From contig OZ035960.1 of the NCBI GenBank assembly GCA_964034945.1, positions 82,956,148-83,020,147 on the forward strand: a stretch of 64,000 bases of DNA, read 5' to 3'. The notes under the pieces are model-generated. The model was not told the origin of the DNA. It ran no database searches and saw only the letters and a list, made by a program, of their open reading frames with translations. The stretch comes from Chrysopilus asiliformis. Its lineage: Eukaryota; Arthropoda; Insecta; Diptera; Rhagionidae. The position numbers and the translations under genes are program-made. Shown one piece after another: positions 11,201 to 21,795 of this stretch (positions are counted from its first letter, which is position 1; every line of letters starts with the position of its first letter).

Positions 11201-13951
11201 TCTTATCTAAAAAGTACAAGGGCAAAAGTTATGTAGGATATGATTCTACATAAAACTCCCATACCTCAAAATCCGATTGGAATAAATTTTAAAACATCTT
11301 ATTGGACAGTTTGACTTCAAAGTGGAATTTTGATAAAGCTGTTCGCCGTTCACTTAAATCCCCATACGGGGTTTCAATAATTGCCAGATTGGCAATTATA
11401 GCTTTTGTTATGTTTTATTTTACATAAGTACTACTCGTATATATACATTTACATTTACATAAGTCCATTTATATATATATATATATTTAGCAAATATTTT
11501 TTTCTTACCCCACGACTCCATTAGACTCTTTTCCAGATTGGATTTAAATCCAATCACGATAAAGTCTAATGGAGACTCAAAAAATCTTGCATCATGATTT
11601 AAATCTCCTTAAGTAGGCTACACATCTATCAGTTTTCCAACAGTTTTTGGGAAACTGATGGGAAACTGATTGGTGTGAACTTAAAATCAGACAACTGATG
11701 GGCAACTACGAAAAAATTCGTGGGCAAATCAGTTTTTTTTTTAAAACGGATGGCCAACTGATTGGTGTGAATGTTCGCGTCAGTCGCGTCAGTCGTATCG
11801 CATCAGAACAGAACCAAATATTATTTTTTGAACTTAATGCAATAATATTGCATACACACGCTTTATTATCCACCGGTATTTTTCGAACTCTACAATCAAA
11901 ATGAATGGAAAATTTTCACAAAAAACTGTCAGTTGCAACTGATAGATGTGAACGCATAACTAGATGTAAAAAACTTATGGAAAACTGACAAGTGCCGTAA
12001 CAGTCGCGACTGATCGAAAACTGATAGATGTGTAGCCTACTTTACTGTCATGATTTTTTCGGCTGCTGAAAAGTAGGATTTTTTTTTGACATTTGTTCAG
12101 TCAAATTGGCTGATTTCTAGTTGGCTGCCCTGATTACCTCCTGGTTGACATTTCTAAGTACGCTATGGAGACACAATAAATATGAAAAATCATAACTGAA
12201 GATGCCCACGCGCTGATTTCTTTATTCGCCAAAATATGGAGAGGGGGAAAAAATCATGATTTTTAAAAGCCCAATGGAGTCGTGGGGTTATGCTCAACTT
12301 TTTGCATTTTGTTCTAAATTTTTTTTTAAAACCAAGTGACTGTTAAAAAACAACATAAAATATTATTTGAAAATTTTACTAAGAAACGGCGGTTATTCTA
12401 TTTTTTCATGTGCGGCCCGCCAAAAAAAATGAATCAGATTGGCCCGTGGAACGATTTGGGTTGGCCAGGCCTGCTCTAGAACATAGGCTTACCAGAAGAA
12501 ATATTCCACCCTTTAGAAAGTGCAAAAAATACATTTAAAGAAAATAATTCATGAAAATGTTCTTAAAAAATCGCTGTTTTGGGACCAAAAAAGCATTAAA
12601 TTTCAACCGTAGGTCAAAACTTCGTGAGAATTAGATGTTCGTCTAGTTATCCTCTACAAAAGTTGTCTTTAGACCATCAACGAAAAATTAAATATTATAG
12701 GAGTTACGGACAGTTAAAGCGATTTACCATTTTAAAGTCTATTTTTGAAACTTCAATGAAAAACCGGCTGGGTTTTTTCCACTACAGATTCCTACTTTTT
12801 TTTTTAAATCTTATTTTTTTGACCTAAACTTCACGAAAATGAACGGGGAGCAATAAAAATTACAACTTTACACATTTCATATATCTTGTGGGCAATCTAA
12901 TATACATATATTCAAAACTAAAAAGTATAAACAAGCGTGGCTAAAGACAGACGTCACTTTGGATTTTTAGTCATGCTAATCAATATAAATTAACGGAAAA
13001 GAAAACAGAAGAATAAAAAAATTGAGAAAAACATTTTTTTAGAGAAATGCGCTAAAAAGGAAAAAAATGTTTTTTGGTGCTGTGTATCAGAAATAAAAAC
13101 GAAATTAGAGTATAAAAATAAAAATATTTGTCTCGTACAGGGGGGACAAAAAAAAATTTTTTTTTCCTTTTTGGTGCATTTTAAAAAAAAAAGCTTTTTT
13201 TTTATCAAAAAGATTTTTTTTATTCTAAACACCTCTGTGCAATCAATTTTTTTAAATCCACAATTACTTAGCGTTACAAATGGTAGAGCAAACCTATGAT
13301 TTCATCATATAGTACCTGTCTATAAAATACGTCAAACTTTCATGGTAGGGTTATGCGGTAGTGTGTTAAAGGTACTAAACTCCATATATAAATCGCTTCG
13401 AAAGGCTGAAAATTATTGTGGCGTGTGTTATATACAGTCCTATAGGCTAAAATATTATTTTTGGCTTTTACGACACAATACATACGTTTTGATATTCCAG
13501 AATCAAAATTTTGTTTTATAATTATAGATGTTTTAATTTATTTAGTATAGATTTTTAATTTGCTTATGACTAACAATTTGTTAATTGTTTTAGCGAGGGC
13601 GGTTTCTTCAAAGCACATTTGTATTTCCCTAAGGAATATCCTCTGAGGCCGCCACGGATGAAATTCGTTACAGAAATTTGGCATCCCAACATTGAGAAGA
13701 ATGGTGATGTGTGCATTAGTATTTTGCATGAGCCTGGCGATGATAAATGGGGTTATGAAAAAGCTTCAGAACGCTGGTTACCAGTTCACACAGTTGAAAC
13801 TATTTTAATATCGGTTATATCAATGTTGGCTGATCCTAACGATGAATCGCCCGCTAATGTTGATGCTGCTAAAGAATGGAGAGAAGCTTATCCGGAATTT
13901 AAAAGAAAAGTAGCACGTTGTGTCCGGAAGAGCCAAGAGGAATGCTCGTAG
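5235..13951 (+). CDS. UBE2G1: Ubiquitin-conjugating enzyme E2 G1 (three coding exons)
   Basis: Spliced CDS: 5235-5280, 5780-5882 and 13594-13951, 507 nt including the TAG stop, 168 residues (human UBE2G1 has 170). Introns begin GTAAGT (5281, 5883) and end TTTCAG (5779) and TTTTAG (13593); the reading frame is kept across both joins (GAG and TAC are split codons). The protein has the UBC fold: N-terminal helix, ELNKNPVEGFSAGLIDEND near residues 16-34, HPN motif at 80-82, catalytic Cys90 in GDVCIS, and the acidic loop HEPGDDKWGYEK at about 95-106 typical of the UBE2G/UBE2R (Cdc34-like) class. It should accept ubiquitin from E1 and build Lys48 chains with cullin-RING ligases in cytosol and nucleus (family knowledge). 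The start ATG at 5235 gives MSELQSSLLL, matching the family N-terminus. I see no damage. In Drosophila the orthologue is, to my knowledge, CG40045, also in transposon-rich DNA. Confidence 0.96.
6327..6878. mobile_element. Tigger/pogo-like MITE
   Basis: Terminal inverted repeats CAGTAGAGAACCGTTAATCC and (reverse complement) CAATAGAGTCGCGTTTATCC with GTCCGGA repeats just inside, flanked by TA at 6325-6326 and 6879-6880. 552 bp, no transposase. Lies in UBE2G1 intron 2. Confidence 0.85.
7683..7833. mobile_element. Harbinger-like MITE with TTA duplication
   Basis: 151 bp with ends CCCGGCCCTTACACG and CGTGTAAGGGCCGGG, flanked by TTA on both sides (7680-7682, 7834-7836). The 3-bp TWA-type duplication and G/C-rich ends fit PIF/Harbinger. 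Confidence 0.8.
8640..9180 (+). pseudogene. mariner transposase remnant (DD34D type)
   Basis: The + strand retains, in shifted frames, mariner landmarks: DEKW followed by HYD near 8696, an RPH(V)A-like segment near 8900, and the C-terminal block PSDHHLFRSMTHGL (about 8998-9038) with KKWV following. Stops and frameshifts break it, and the N-terminal half is missing. It is a dead mariner copy in UBE2G1 intron 2; neither terminal repeat was located. Confidence 0.85.
9386..9902 (+). mobile_element. DINE-1/HINE-like element, copy 1 (3' stem damaged)
   Basis: Starts TATACCCGTATGGTGAAACC and has the short (GTCY)n tract near 9520-9543. The inner block TGGACCATTAG is present, but the 3' stem-loop has lost its left arm (only GGCAATTATAGC remains). 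Non-coding. The structure (subterminal inverted repeat, GTCY microsatellite, 3' stem-loop) matches DINE-1/HINE Helitron relatives. Confidence 0.85.
10904..11415 (+). mobile_element. DINE-1/HINE-like element, copy 2
   Basis: Begins TATAACCGTATGGTGAAACC, has a short GTCC/GTCT tract, the palindromic GGGGGGGTACCCCCC core, the subterminal partner CCCATACGGG, and the 3' stem-loop AATTGCCAGATTGGCAATT. Copy 3 of the host hAT lacks it, showing the empty T-rich site. Confidence 0.92.
11612..12041. mobile_element. Harbinger-like MITE with proven empty site
   Basis: 430 bp, ends AGTAGGCTACACATCTATCA and the complement, flanked by TTA (11609-11611, 12042-12044). The other two copies of the host hAT read CTCCTTACTG without interruption, so insertion and 3-bp duplication are directly visible. 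The interior repeats the word AACTGATxG(G/A) on both sides. Confidence 0.93.
12692..13593. other. AT-rich intron tail
   Basis: Poly(A)/poly(T)-rich sequence. The part near 12920-13100 (AAGTATAAACAAGCGTGG) resembles segments near 37640-37720 (inverted) and 57965-58100 that accompany the Helitron arrays, so it is probably an old repeat fragment. No coding signal until the UBE2G1 exon. Confidence 0.5.
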
Positions 13952-14000
13952 AATATATTTATGAAATTCATTTATAAAACATAAAAAAAAAAATTAAAAA

Positions 14001-14006
14001 AATAAA
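14001..14006 (+). terminator. Candidate poly(A) signal of UBE2G1
   Basis: AATAAA lies 50 bases after the UBE2G1 stop codon in an A-rich stretch. Several more AATAAA hexamers follow downstream, so the site actually used is uncertain. Confidence 0.4.
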
Positions 14007-16558
14007 TAAGAAATAACTACAAAAAAAAAATATTTATCTTCTTCGCTTAAAGGTAATCAAACAAGTTTTATTAGGCCAAGAACGATTTTTTTTAAATTGA
14101 GAAATTGAGTCAAATAACGGAAACCTAACATAAAAATATATGATGAAAATTAAATCTTGATGAAGAAGAAAGCGAACAACATCGCGTAAATCATTTTTTT
14201 TCGATATTTTATTGTATTTATATTTTAATTAATTCAATGCATCCCGATAAAGTTTTTAAATCCTAAATTGCAATTTTAATTCCATATTATGTTTTTCACA
14301 GATCAAGAAAACAATTATAGATTGATAGAATAATAAGGAAAAAAGATGCCCATAAGTTCGAAATCTTGTTTCTTTTAATATTTTTATTCTTTGTAAAATA
14401 AAATGGTGAACGTTACAAATGTTATCTTTATAACTGATCAACACAATCATGCGTTACATAATTATCTGGTAACTACTCGGCTATACTTGTGTATTACATT
14501 TATATGAAAATCTTAATCACACGTAATTAATTCAATATTTGATTATATACGTGCTTTTAAGATATATTATTGCCAATAAAAAGATGCTTAGTTATATAGT
14601 AATCAAGAACAAAATACAAGTTAAAATATTACACTAAAGATGATTTGTCAAAACCTTACGAATCATAAAAAAGAGAAACAGATTTCAAGACTTTTGTACA
14701 TTTATTACTTAAACAAGTAAAATAATAAAAGTAAGTGAATATTTAAATTTGAAATAACAACCATAAACGGATAATGATGATAATAAAATTTAAGAAAAAT
14801 ATTCAAAGAGTCAAGTATTTACTTTTAAAGCCTCTTCATCCTATCCTTTTCTAAAAGGTGAATCATTAAGGATTTCCATATGTAAGTTGATATTAAGAAC
14901 CCGTCTACTTATGATTAAAATATGTGGTGTTAAGCAGCACAAGACTGTTTTTTTATAATAAACTTTTCTTATTTTATGCTTTGACCACAGAAAATTTTTA
15001 CTATGAACTTTTAGGGCTTATACGGAAATTACACTCTAATCCTTTGTGGTAGGTAGTCTACAGCGACCTCAAAAACAGCTGTTAGTTTGCGAGTGAACCG
15101 TTAAAAAAAGGTTTACATCAGTGCTGTGATTAATGTCTCTAACGACGACTTTTTTCCAGTGATTTTTCATAAGGTAAAAGTGCAACACATGAACTGAACG
15201 AGGAAATTTACTCATAAATTGCCAGCAGTCATATACTCCTTAATTCGACAGATGTTGTATGTGAATTGAAATTTGGAACTGAAATTTTTTACTAATATTA
15301 CGAATTGAAGTTTGTAAATTTTTTGAAATAAAACTGTATTTCTATTTTCATTTAAATCTTTTAGGTAATAAGAAATCACCGAAAACCGAAAGACACAACT
15401 CAAACCGAACACTTATATTTTTCATAAATTAATGAATTTATTTTAATTTACATTGCCGAATTCAAACACTGCGAGATTATTCAATTTGCAAACTGGAAAA
15501 TATGAAAAGGAACCCTTTTCGCTTATTTTTGCCACATTTTCTCTTTATTATTTCATCATTTTCACCATCTAAACTAAAAACACCATTGACAATAATTTTT
15601 TAGGTCTAAGTAAAAGAAGTTATACTTTGAAGTGCCTATCCTGGAAAATTCAGATTTTAGGAGTACTTTTGGTACACGATATTGAGAAAACTATAACAGA
15701 AGTATGATATTTTTTGCCATTTGATTAAGAAATTATTAAACTAACAACTCCGTATTGTATTTTTTTTTTATTTTGCCACCAATTTTTTAGGGGTGAAATT
15801 TTAATGTTTTTTTGGTACATGAGATCACAAAACCGGTCAAATATTCTACGGAATTACAGAAGAAATTCTTTCCTAAAAACTCCGTGTTTTTTTTGTAGTT
15901 TCAACCAGAGCTTAGGGCAAGACATTTTAATGCCGAAGCACAGCTCAGGATTATGTCACAGATTTTCAAAAGAAAAAAAATCAAATAAAAATTATAGTAT
16001 TTTTTGCAAAAGTAAAAACAGCACTTTCTTGTCTAATTTTCCTATAATTTTTTTGAAAAACTGTTACATTGAGTATTTAGAAATGAGGTTTTTCTGTAAT
16101 TTCGTGTATCAAAGATCATTAAATCTTCATAAATGTGAGACTATCAGCACACAAAAAAAATTGGTAGCAAAGACAACAATAGTTTAATCGTTTCTTAATC
16201 AAATAGTAAAAGAATCATAGTTCTATATATTAAAGTTTTCTGGATTCGGATATGTAAGAAAGCAGATAAATTTAAAATCAATTCATTCATTTATGAAGAA
16301 ATAGAAAGCAGTTGGGTTTGTGTTGTGTCTTTCGATCATCCGGTTTGAATAATTGTGTTTTTGACATGGATACGTCTTAGATTTTGGTTATAGGGGTACA
16401 AATTAGAAAATCTGCTTGTTGCCAACAAATTTGCAATCGATAGTTTGTGGTGACATCCCAACAGAAACTGTGTTATAAAATACGGCCTACATTAAAGCAT
16501 TGTTTAGGGTATTTTGTTATGTTAAACTATGTACAATTATTTTTTTAATCTTTAATTG
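14007..16558. other. Intergenic AT-rich DNA downstream of UBE2G1
   Basis: No domain-bearing ORF, repeat boundary or RNA gene could be supported. Two short similar segments (near 15910 and 16690, both with ATGCCGAAGCACAGCTCA) suggest an unidentified dispersed repeat. Confidence 0.4.
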
Positions 16559-16968
16559 ATGAGGTGGGTCCAGTGGACCCACATTGACTTTTCTCTCGTT
16601 GCTATCTCTCATGTTTTCAGCACAGTGACTCTGAAATCTTCAGTACCTTCATACAGTATGGTGTTGCATTTTTTTTTTTATATTTATGCCAGGAGCTTAG
16701 GCAAATTGCCTCTAATGCCGAAGCACAGCTCAAGACATCATTCATTCAACCATTCATACAATCCATTCACACTCTGAATACTCCTCATCACACTGCAACG
16801 AAGACTTGGCGCGACAGTACATCGCCTTATCGTCCATTGTGTCCTGTTACAGAGCTTGGAGGAGTTAAATGCCGAGTTAAATGCCGAGTTACTAAATCCG
16901 TGCATGCCGAGTTAAATGCACGGATTTGGTATGTGATTGGAACGTAGTGAACGTGGACCCCACCTCAT
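16559..16968. mobile_element. Putative MITE with GATGAGGTGGG ends
   Basis: GATGAGGTGGGTCC at the left is matched by GGACCCCACCTCATC at the right, with a further GTGGACCC motif inside each end. Target duplication is unclear, so the superfamily is not assigned. Confidence 0.5.
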
Positions 16969-19007
16969 CATTTACGCATATTTTCACCTCATAAATTAAG
17001 GGTTAAAAATCAAAATCCCGCTGTTATGCTGTGTTTGCTGCTTGGAGTACAGATTTTACATTTATACTCTTTATGCTTTCTTTGTGTGTATTGAATCTCA
17101 TGGAGACTGAACGTTTCTGCGGTTTCTTACTCTCGTTCTCGGGAACGAAAATGATTTGCAAGCGCAATCGTTCTCTAAAGAGAGAAATTTTGAGCTCCGC
17201 GGTACTGTTCGTAGGAGTCGGAACGATCGATGCACATTTTTCGTTCTCCCTCCCAAGTTAAAAACGAAACTGGGGTGGCTTCATGTAACTTTTTTTCGAT
17301 CGACTAATTGGTCGAAGGAAATTTTTCGTCGACCAAAACTGATAAAACAGGAGGACACTCACTCTGGTGCACACGATATAAGAGTCTTTTCTGGGTAATT
17401 TGAGGTCGCTGAATCCGAATCTGGCAGTAGTTTGGCTGTACCAGGTCTACTTTTTCAAATATGAAGAAAAAAATAATTGTTGATTTCCAGATTATAAATA
17501 TGTATGAGTTACCCACCATATCAGAAAAAGTAGAGCTGGTACAGCCAAACCACTGCCAGATTCGGATTCAGCGACCCCAAATTACCCAGAAAAGACTCTT
17601 ATATCGTGTGCACCAGAGTGAGTGTCCTCCTGTTTAATCAGTTTTGGTCGACGAAAAATTTCCTTCGACCAATTAGTCCAGCGGTGGCCAACCCGCGGCC
17701 CGCGGGCCGCATGCGGCCCGAGACGTTTGAAAATGCGGCCCGCCAAATGATTTGAAATTTTCAAAAAAAAAAAAAATTATGTAACTAATAAAATACAAAA
17801 TACTAAAACTGCTCATAAAGTTTATATGCAATTTTATAATTTAATTTTTATACCCGTATGGTGAAACCAAAGGGTATATTAACTTTGCCTTATCGTTTGT
17901 AACGCCAAGATCCCGTCATTACACAAAAAAATGAATTACGCCTATGTGTTTATGATGATAAAATAAATTAATTTGTGCATGTCCGTCCGTCTGTGGCGCG
18001 GAGCTACAGATTTGAAATTTTACGCAGATTCGTTTTTCGTAAAATGCGAGGCTAAGTTCGTTAATGGGCAAAAACGGACCATTAGGGGAGTAGGGGAGAC
18101 CGGGTATGGTTGTCACATTTTTTGTTCTTTTGTATTTTTAGTGGCCATGTTCTTAGTTTAGCAGGATTTTTATATATCAGTAGATAATATACTTATTCTA
18201 GTTTAAAAATAAATAAAGACTTTTTCTCTAGCATTATCTATTGAGGAACAATTATAATTTTTTTGAAAAAATAAAAGTGTGACTTTTAACCCCGTGTCAG
18301 GGATGGTTGTCACACTGTCTGGGGTAGGTAGTCACATAGCAAATTAAAGGGGGAATATAAAAATAAATACTTATTTAAATCAAATGAGTAGGTAAAATGT
18401 TGTATGTAATTAATTTTACCCAAGAAAAGAACGAAAAATGTCTTATTCTTAATAAAAAACAATAACCAAAATTTTTATTCATAATAATAATAAAAAAAAT
18501 GCATAATTCATAATAAAAAACAATAACCAAAATTCTGGTAACGAAAATAACAAAAATATAATCATAGTAAGTCTATAATTTCTTTGGACGTAATATTTTT
18601 TAATTCAAAATACCTAACTTAATGGAATTATATGAGACTACCAACCACAGTCAACCTGAGACAACCTGCCCCAAAACACATTTTTGTACATAACCTCCCA
18701 AAATAAAGTTCAATCAATGTTTATTTGAAAAATCATATAACAATATCATGAAACACATATTTAACTTCATACATACACGAAAAGGTATATTACTATGCAG
18801 TGACGTGGCGTGCTGCTTTCAGTAGGGTGTTCAATATTAAATTTCTGTTAAATGATAGACGTCTACTCTTAGTTTTATCCAGGATCACGTCGGCGACGTG
18901 ATAGACGAAGATCCAATTTTTTTCTTTTTTAATTTTTTTTAATTTTTTTTTGTTTTTGTATTTTTTTTTATTGTATTTTTTTTTAAATTGTATTTTTTTT
19001 AAATAAC

Positions 19008-21152
19008 TCATTTATATGTTAATTCAATACGACGAGTTTTTTTGACAAAAATTTCCAGTACCTCATCAAAAAAGCTGGTTTTGCTTTTTATTTCCTTAAG
19101 AAATGACTTTTCAATCGAAATCAACGCTAGATCTGACAACCTTTCTTCGTGCATTGTATTTCTGGAATAAGTCTTTATCCGTCTAAGCGCAGAGAACGAT
19201 CGTTCAACGGAGCTACTTGACGTTGGAATTGTCAGAACTAATGAGCTTAATTTAAAAATTTCTGAAAATACTTCTTGCAATTCTAAATTTAAAAGTACCT
19301 CGGGTATGTCTTTAATAAGAATACCGCGAAACTGTGCACATGTGAAAAACACATTTAACTCGGTTTTGAGTTTGACAAATTCGAAGAAAGACCCGTACAA
19401 AATCTTAAGACTTTCAAACGCTTCCATTGGAAATTTTTGTTGGAAATTGTGGAACATTTTTGAATTTAACAATTCCAAAAAATTTAGGTCTTTTAATGAT
19501 TTAAATCTGATATCCATTTGTGTGGACAAAGTGTCAATGATTTCAAAAAATACGCGCCTGTATCGCATCTCAAAACTTTCGAAATCCTCGCCTCGTTTTG
19601 GAATCGGATTAGCCGAATTTTTCGCAGCATCAAACAAAATTTGAAACTGTGACCTGGTATCTAAGATTTTAACCTTTGTTTCTTCAATTTGGTCACAGCA
19701 ATACTTAATATCATAACATTTTGTTTGAAGAATATTAAATAAAATATCAGTAAACGAAAATATCTCATTAAATATATTAAGCATAAAAACGGTATTGAAA
19801 TTAGATAAAAATTGAAGAAATCCTCTCGCTTGAACTGCATCAGCACCCCAAGTATTCGGATCTTCAATCATTTCTTCAAATAACATTATTAGGTCCGAAA
19901 TAAAGGTATAGACAACATTAACAAGTCGCGATGAATAATTCCATCTCGTTGGTGCAACCGTAGGGAGTCTTCGCTTAATAATATGATCCAAAAAATTTGT
20001 TCTTTTGGTTGATTGAGAGAAAAACGCTGATAGTCCGGACAAGGTAACAAAAAAGATTTTTACTTCGTGAATAAAATTAACAGACTGTGATAAAACTAGA
20101 TTTAAGACATGTGCATTACAGTGGATGAAAATCGCATTTGGAAACTCCTGTTTAACCTTGGCTTGGGTTCCATTTAATTCACCGGACATAACAGCTGCAC
20201 CATCATATGTTTGAGCTATTAACTTTCCTCCCCAATTTTTAGATTTAATCAAACCTATCAATTTATCAGAAATACAAGCAGCCGTACGATCGCTACTTAT
20301 ATCCCAAAATTGATAAAACCGTTCTCTCGGCAAACCATTGCTATCAACATACCGGAAAACGACCGATAATTGGCACTTTTTTGTAATATCAGTTGTTTCG
20401 TCAAGCATTACAGAAAGAAAGGACGCATCATTTATTTCTCTTTCAATATTATTTGAAATGACAACTGCAATGGAATAGATTAAATCATTCTGAATGATAT
20501 TCGAAGTACCTTTAAAAACAGTTGCTGAAGATAAATGTGTTTTTAATTTCTCGTCATATTTAGCAATTAAGTAAAGAAGTTCAATATAATTGCCTCTGTT
20601 GTCTGAAGATTTAGTTTCATCATTGCCTCTAAATGCTAATTCTTGAGAACCAAGAAAGCACACAGAATCTACAAGCCTTTCCAAAACTTTACGGTTCTCT
20701 GAAACCTTTTCATTGTGCCGAGAAACTGCAATATTTTTTTCTTTGTCGAGTAATAAATCAATGCGTGTATTTCCATAAGTTTTTAGTGTAACGCTATTAT
20801 TAATGTGTACTTGGGAGACGGTATGTTTTGTTATTGCGGCAGTTAAATGATTTAAATCATTGTAGCCTGTAGTCCAAACACCCTTTTCTTGATTACTTGA
20901 AAAAAGTAAACATGGCCAACAAAATAATTTATTAATAGCAGAGCAACCGCATAGCCAGAATTTTGTTTCATAAGAAGAAGGCTGAAAATGTCTACTAAAA
21001 GATTTTCCTTTCGATACTACTTTGCAAGTTAAGTCGGGAAGTGCCGGTGTCGGCTTACCTGAATTGATAATTTCCAATTTTTCCCTGATATTTAATTGAG
21101 AAAATGGTTTCTCAAGCAATTTTTCGATTGCGCATCCGCATTCACAGGCCAT
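19008..21152 (-). CDS. hAT transposase, ZMYM1/DUF4371 type
   Basis: 714 codons, uninterrupted. A TTF-type zinc finger covers about residues 55-120 (Cys68, Cys70, Cys78, Cys81 in FWLCGCSAINKLFCWPCLLF). The RNase H-like core has D251 in MLDETTD and D317 in YDGAAVMSG, the CNAHVLNLVLS motif at 345-355, and the third acid E650 in SSSVERSFSALRRIK within the C-terminal hAT dimerisation region. Such proteins cut and paste their element by recognising its ends and making 8-bp staggered breaks in the nucleus. The ATG at 21152 is followed by MACECGCAIEKLL, resembling the N-terminus of related proteins. The stop is 210 bp from the left end. No frameshift or missing catalytic residue, so it may still be active. 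Confidence 0.95.
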   Translation of the reverse strand: MACECGCAIEKLLEKPFSQLNIREKLEIINSGKPTPALPDLTCKVVSKGKSFSRHFQPSSYETKFWLCGCSAINKLFCWPCLLFSSNQEKGVWTTGYNDLNHLTAAITKHTVSQVHINNSVTLKTYGNTRIDLLLDKEKNIAVSRHNEKVSENRKVLERLVDSVCFLGSQELAFRGNDETKSSDNRGNYIELLYLIAKYDEKLKTHLSSATVFKGTSNIIQNDLIYSIAVVISNNIEREINDASFLSVMLDETTDITKKCQLSVVFRYVDSNGLPRERFYQFWDISSDRTAACISDKLIGLIKSKNWGGKLIAQTYDGAAVMSGELNGTQAKVKQEFPNAIFIHCNAHVLNLVLSQSVNFIHEVKIFFVTLSGLSAFFSQSTKRTNFLDHIIKRRLPTVAPTRWNYSSRLVNVVYTFISDLIMLFEEMIEDPNTWGADAVQARGFLQFLSNFNTVFMLNIFNEIFSFTDILFNILQTKCYDIKYCCDQIEETKVKILDTRSQFQILFDAAKNSANPIPKRGEDFESFEMRYRRVFFEIIDTLSTQMDIRFKSLKDLNFLELLNSKMFHNFQQKFPMEAFESLKILYGSFFEFVKLKTELNVFFTCAQFRGILIKDIPEVLLNLELQEVFSEIFKLSSLVLTIPTSSSSVERSFSALRRIKTYSRNTMHEERLSDLALISIEKSFLKEIKSKTSFFDEVLEIFVKKTRRIELTYK

Positions 21153-21489
21153 AATATTTAATTAATCCTTTCTCATATACAAAAGCCAACTGAACACCTG
21201 TAAAATCAGAAAGCGACTGAGCTGATGAGCAAGCAATATTGCTGTTTTGCTTGGCACACACACCCACACGCATCAGCACGTCAGCCGAACGGCCATACGA
21301 TGGTCGGTTTTCTATTGTCGGGTTTCGCAGCATCGCGGCCAGCAGCAAGCAACATCGCATCGGTTCGCCGTACGGCTTTTTCTGGAGCACCCAAATTCAT
21401 CGTTGTGTGCGGTTGCTTTTTGTGAACTTTGTGTGCGGTGAAACGTTTTTTATTATAGACTTTTACTTAGTCATATGTGTTTTTACTTT

Positions 21490-21795
21490 GCTTTGGTGCG
21501 CTGTAAATTGGAGAACACTCGAGTCGGTCGAACGACCGAAAGAGTCGGTATTGCGTTTCGAGTGTGTTTCGCTAAGGGGCGAGTAGGAAAGAAGGCCACA
21601 AGCAATTTTTACTTTGATGCGCTGTAAAGTGGAGAACACTCGAGTCGGTCGAACGATCGAAAGAGTCGGTATTGCGTTTCGAGTATGTTTCGCTAAGGGA
21701 CGAGTAGGAAAGAAGGCCACAAGCAAATCTTACTTTGGTTCGCTGTAAAGTGGAGAACACTTGGTTGGTCGAAAGATCGAAAGATCAAGAAACTG
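21490..21795. repeat. 121-bp tandem repeat in the hAT 5' region
   Basis: About 2.5 copies of a unit containing GCGCTGTAAA(G/T)TGGAGAACAC, with period 121 (repeat starts near 21501, 21622, 21743). It lies between the transposase start and the right end, where hAT elements often carry transposase-binding repeats. Several open frames here are repeat artefacts. Confidence 0.85.

Larger units (their letters stand above)
10747..12473. mobile_element. hAT element, CAGCGGTGG family, copy 1
   Basis: Ends CAGCGGTGGCCAACCCGCGG and GGCCAGGCCTG, 8-bp duplications CTCTAGAA (10739-10746, 12474-12481). It carries a DINE-1-like element (10904-11415) and a Harbinger-like MITE (11612-12041). No transposase. 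Copies 2 and 3 are at 17679-23076 and 23404-26082; aligning the three reveals each later insertion. Confidence 0.95.
10223..12691. repeat. Long inverted repeat (about 325-bp arms) in UBE2G1 intron
   Basis: Left arm about 10223-10546; right arm 10646-10746 plus 12482-12691, interrupted by a hAT. The arms differ only by a few substitutions and a short indel around GACATACATACAGACCG. The loop is about 100 bases. In pre-mRNA this could form a long, near-perfect hairpin. Confidence 0.9.
5883..13593 (+). other. UBE2G1 intron 2, inflated by transposons
   Basis: A 7.7 kb intron between a GTAAGT donor and a TTTTAG acceptor. Most of it is mobile DNA: Tigger-like MITE (6327-6878), Harbinger-like MITE (7683-7833), mariner remnant (8640-9180), DINE-1-like element (9386-9902), and a long inverted repeat (10223-12691) carrying a hAT with its own insertions. 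Intron 1 by contrast is only 499 bp. The rest is AT-rich sequence with poly(A)/(T) runs (for example 13010-13230) in which I see no gene. Confidence 0.9.

Noticed and set aside
21490..21795. 121-bp direct repeats resembling a CRISPR or minisatellite locus
   Set aside because: Only about 2.5 contiguous units without spacers, inside a eukaryotic hAT element; they are subterminal transposon repeats.
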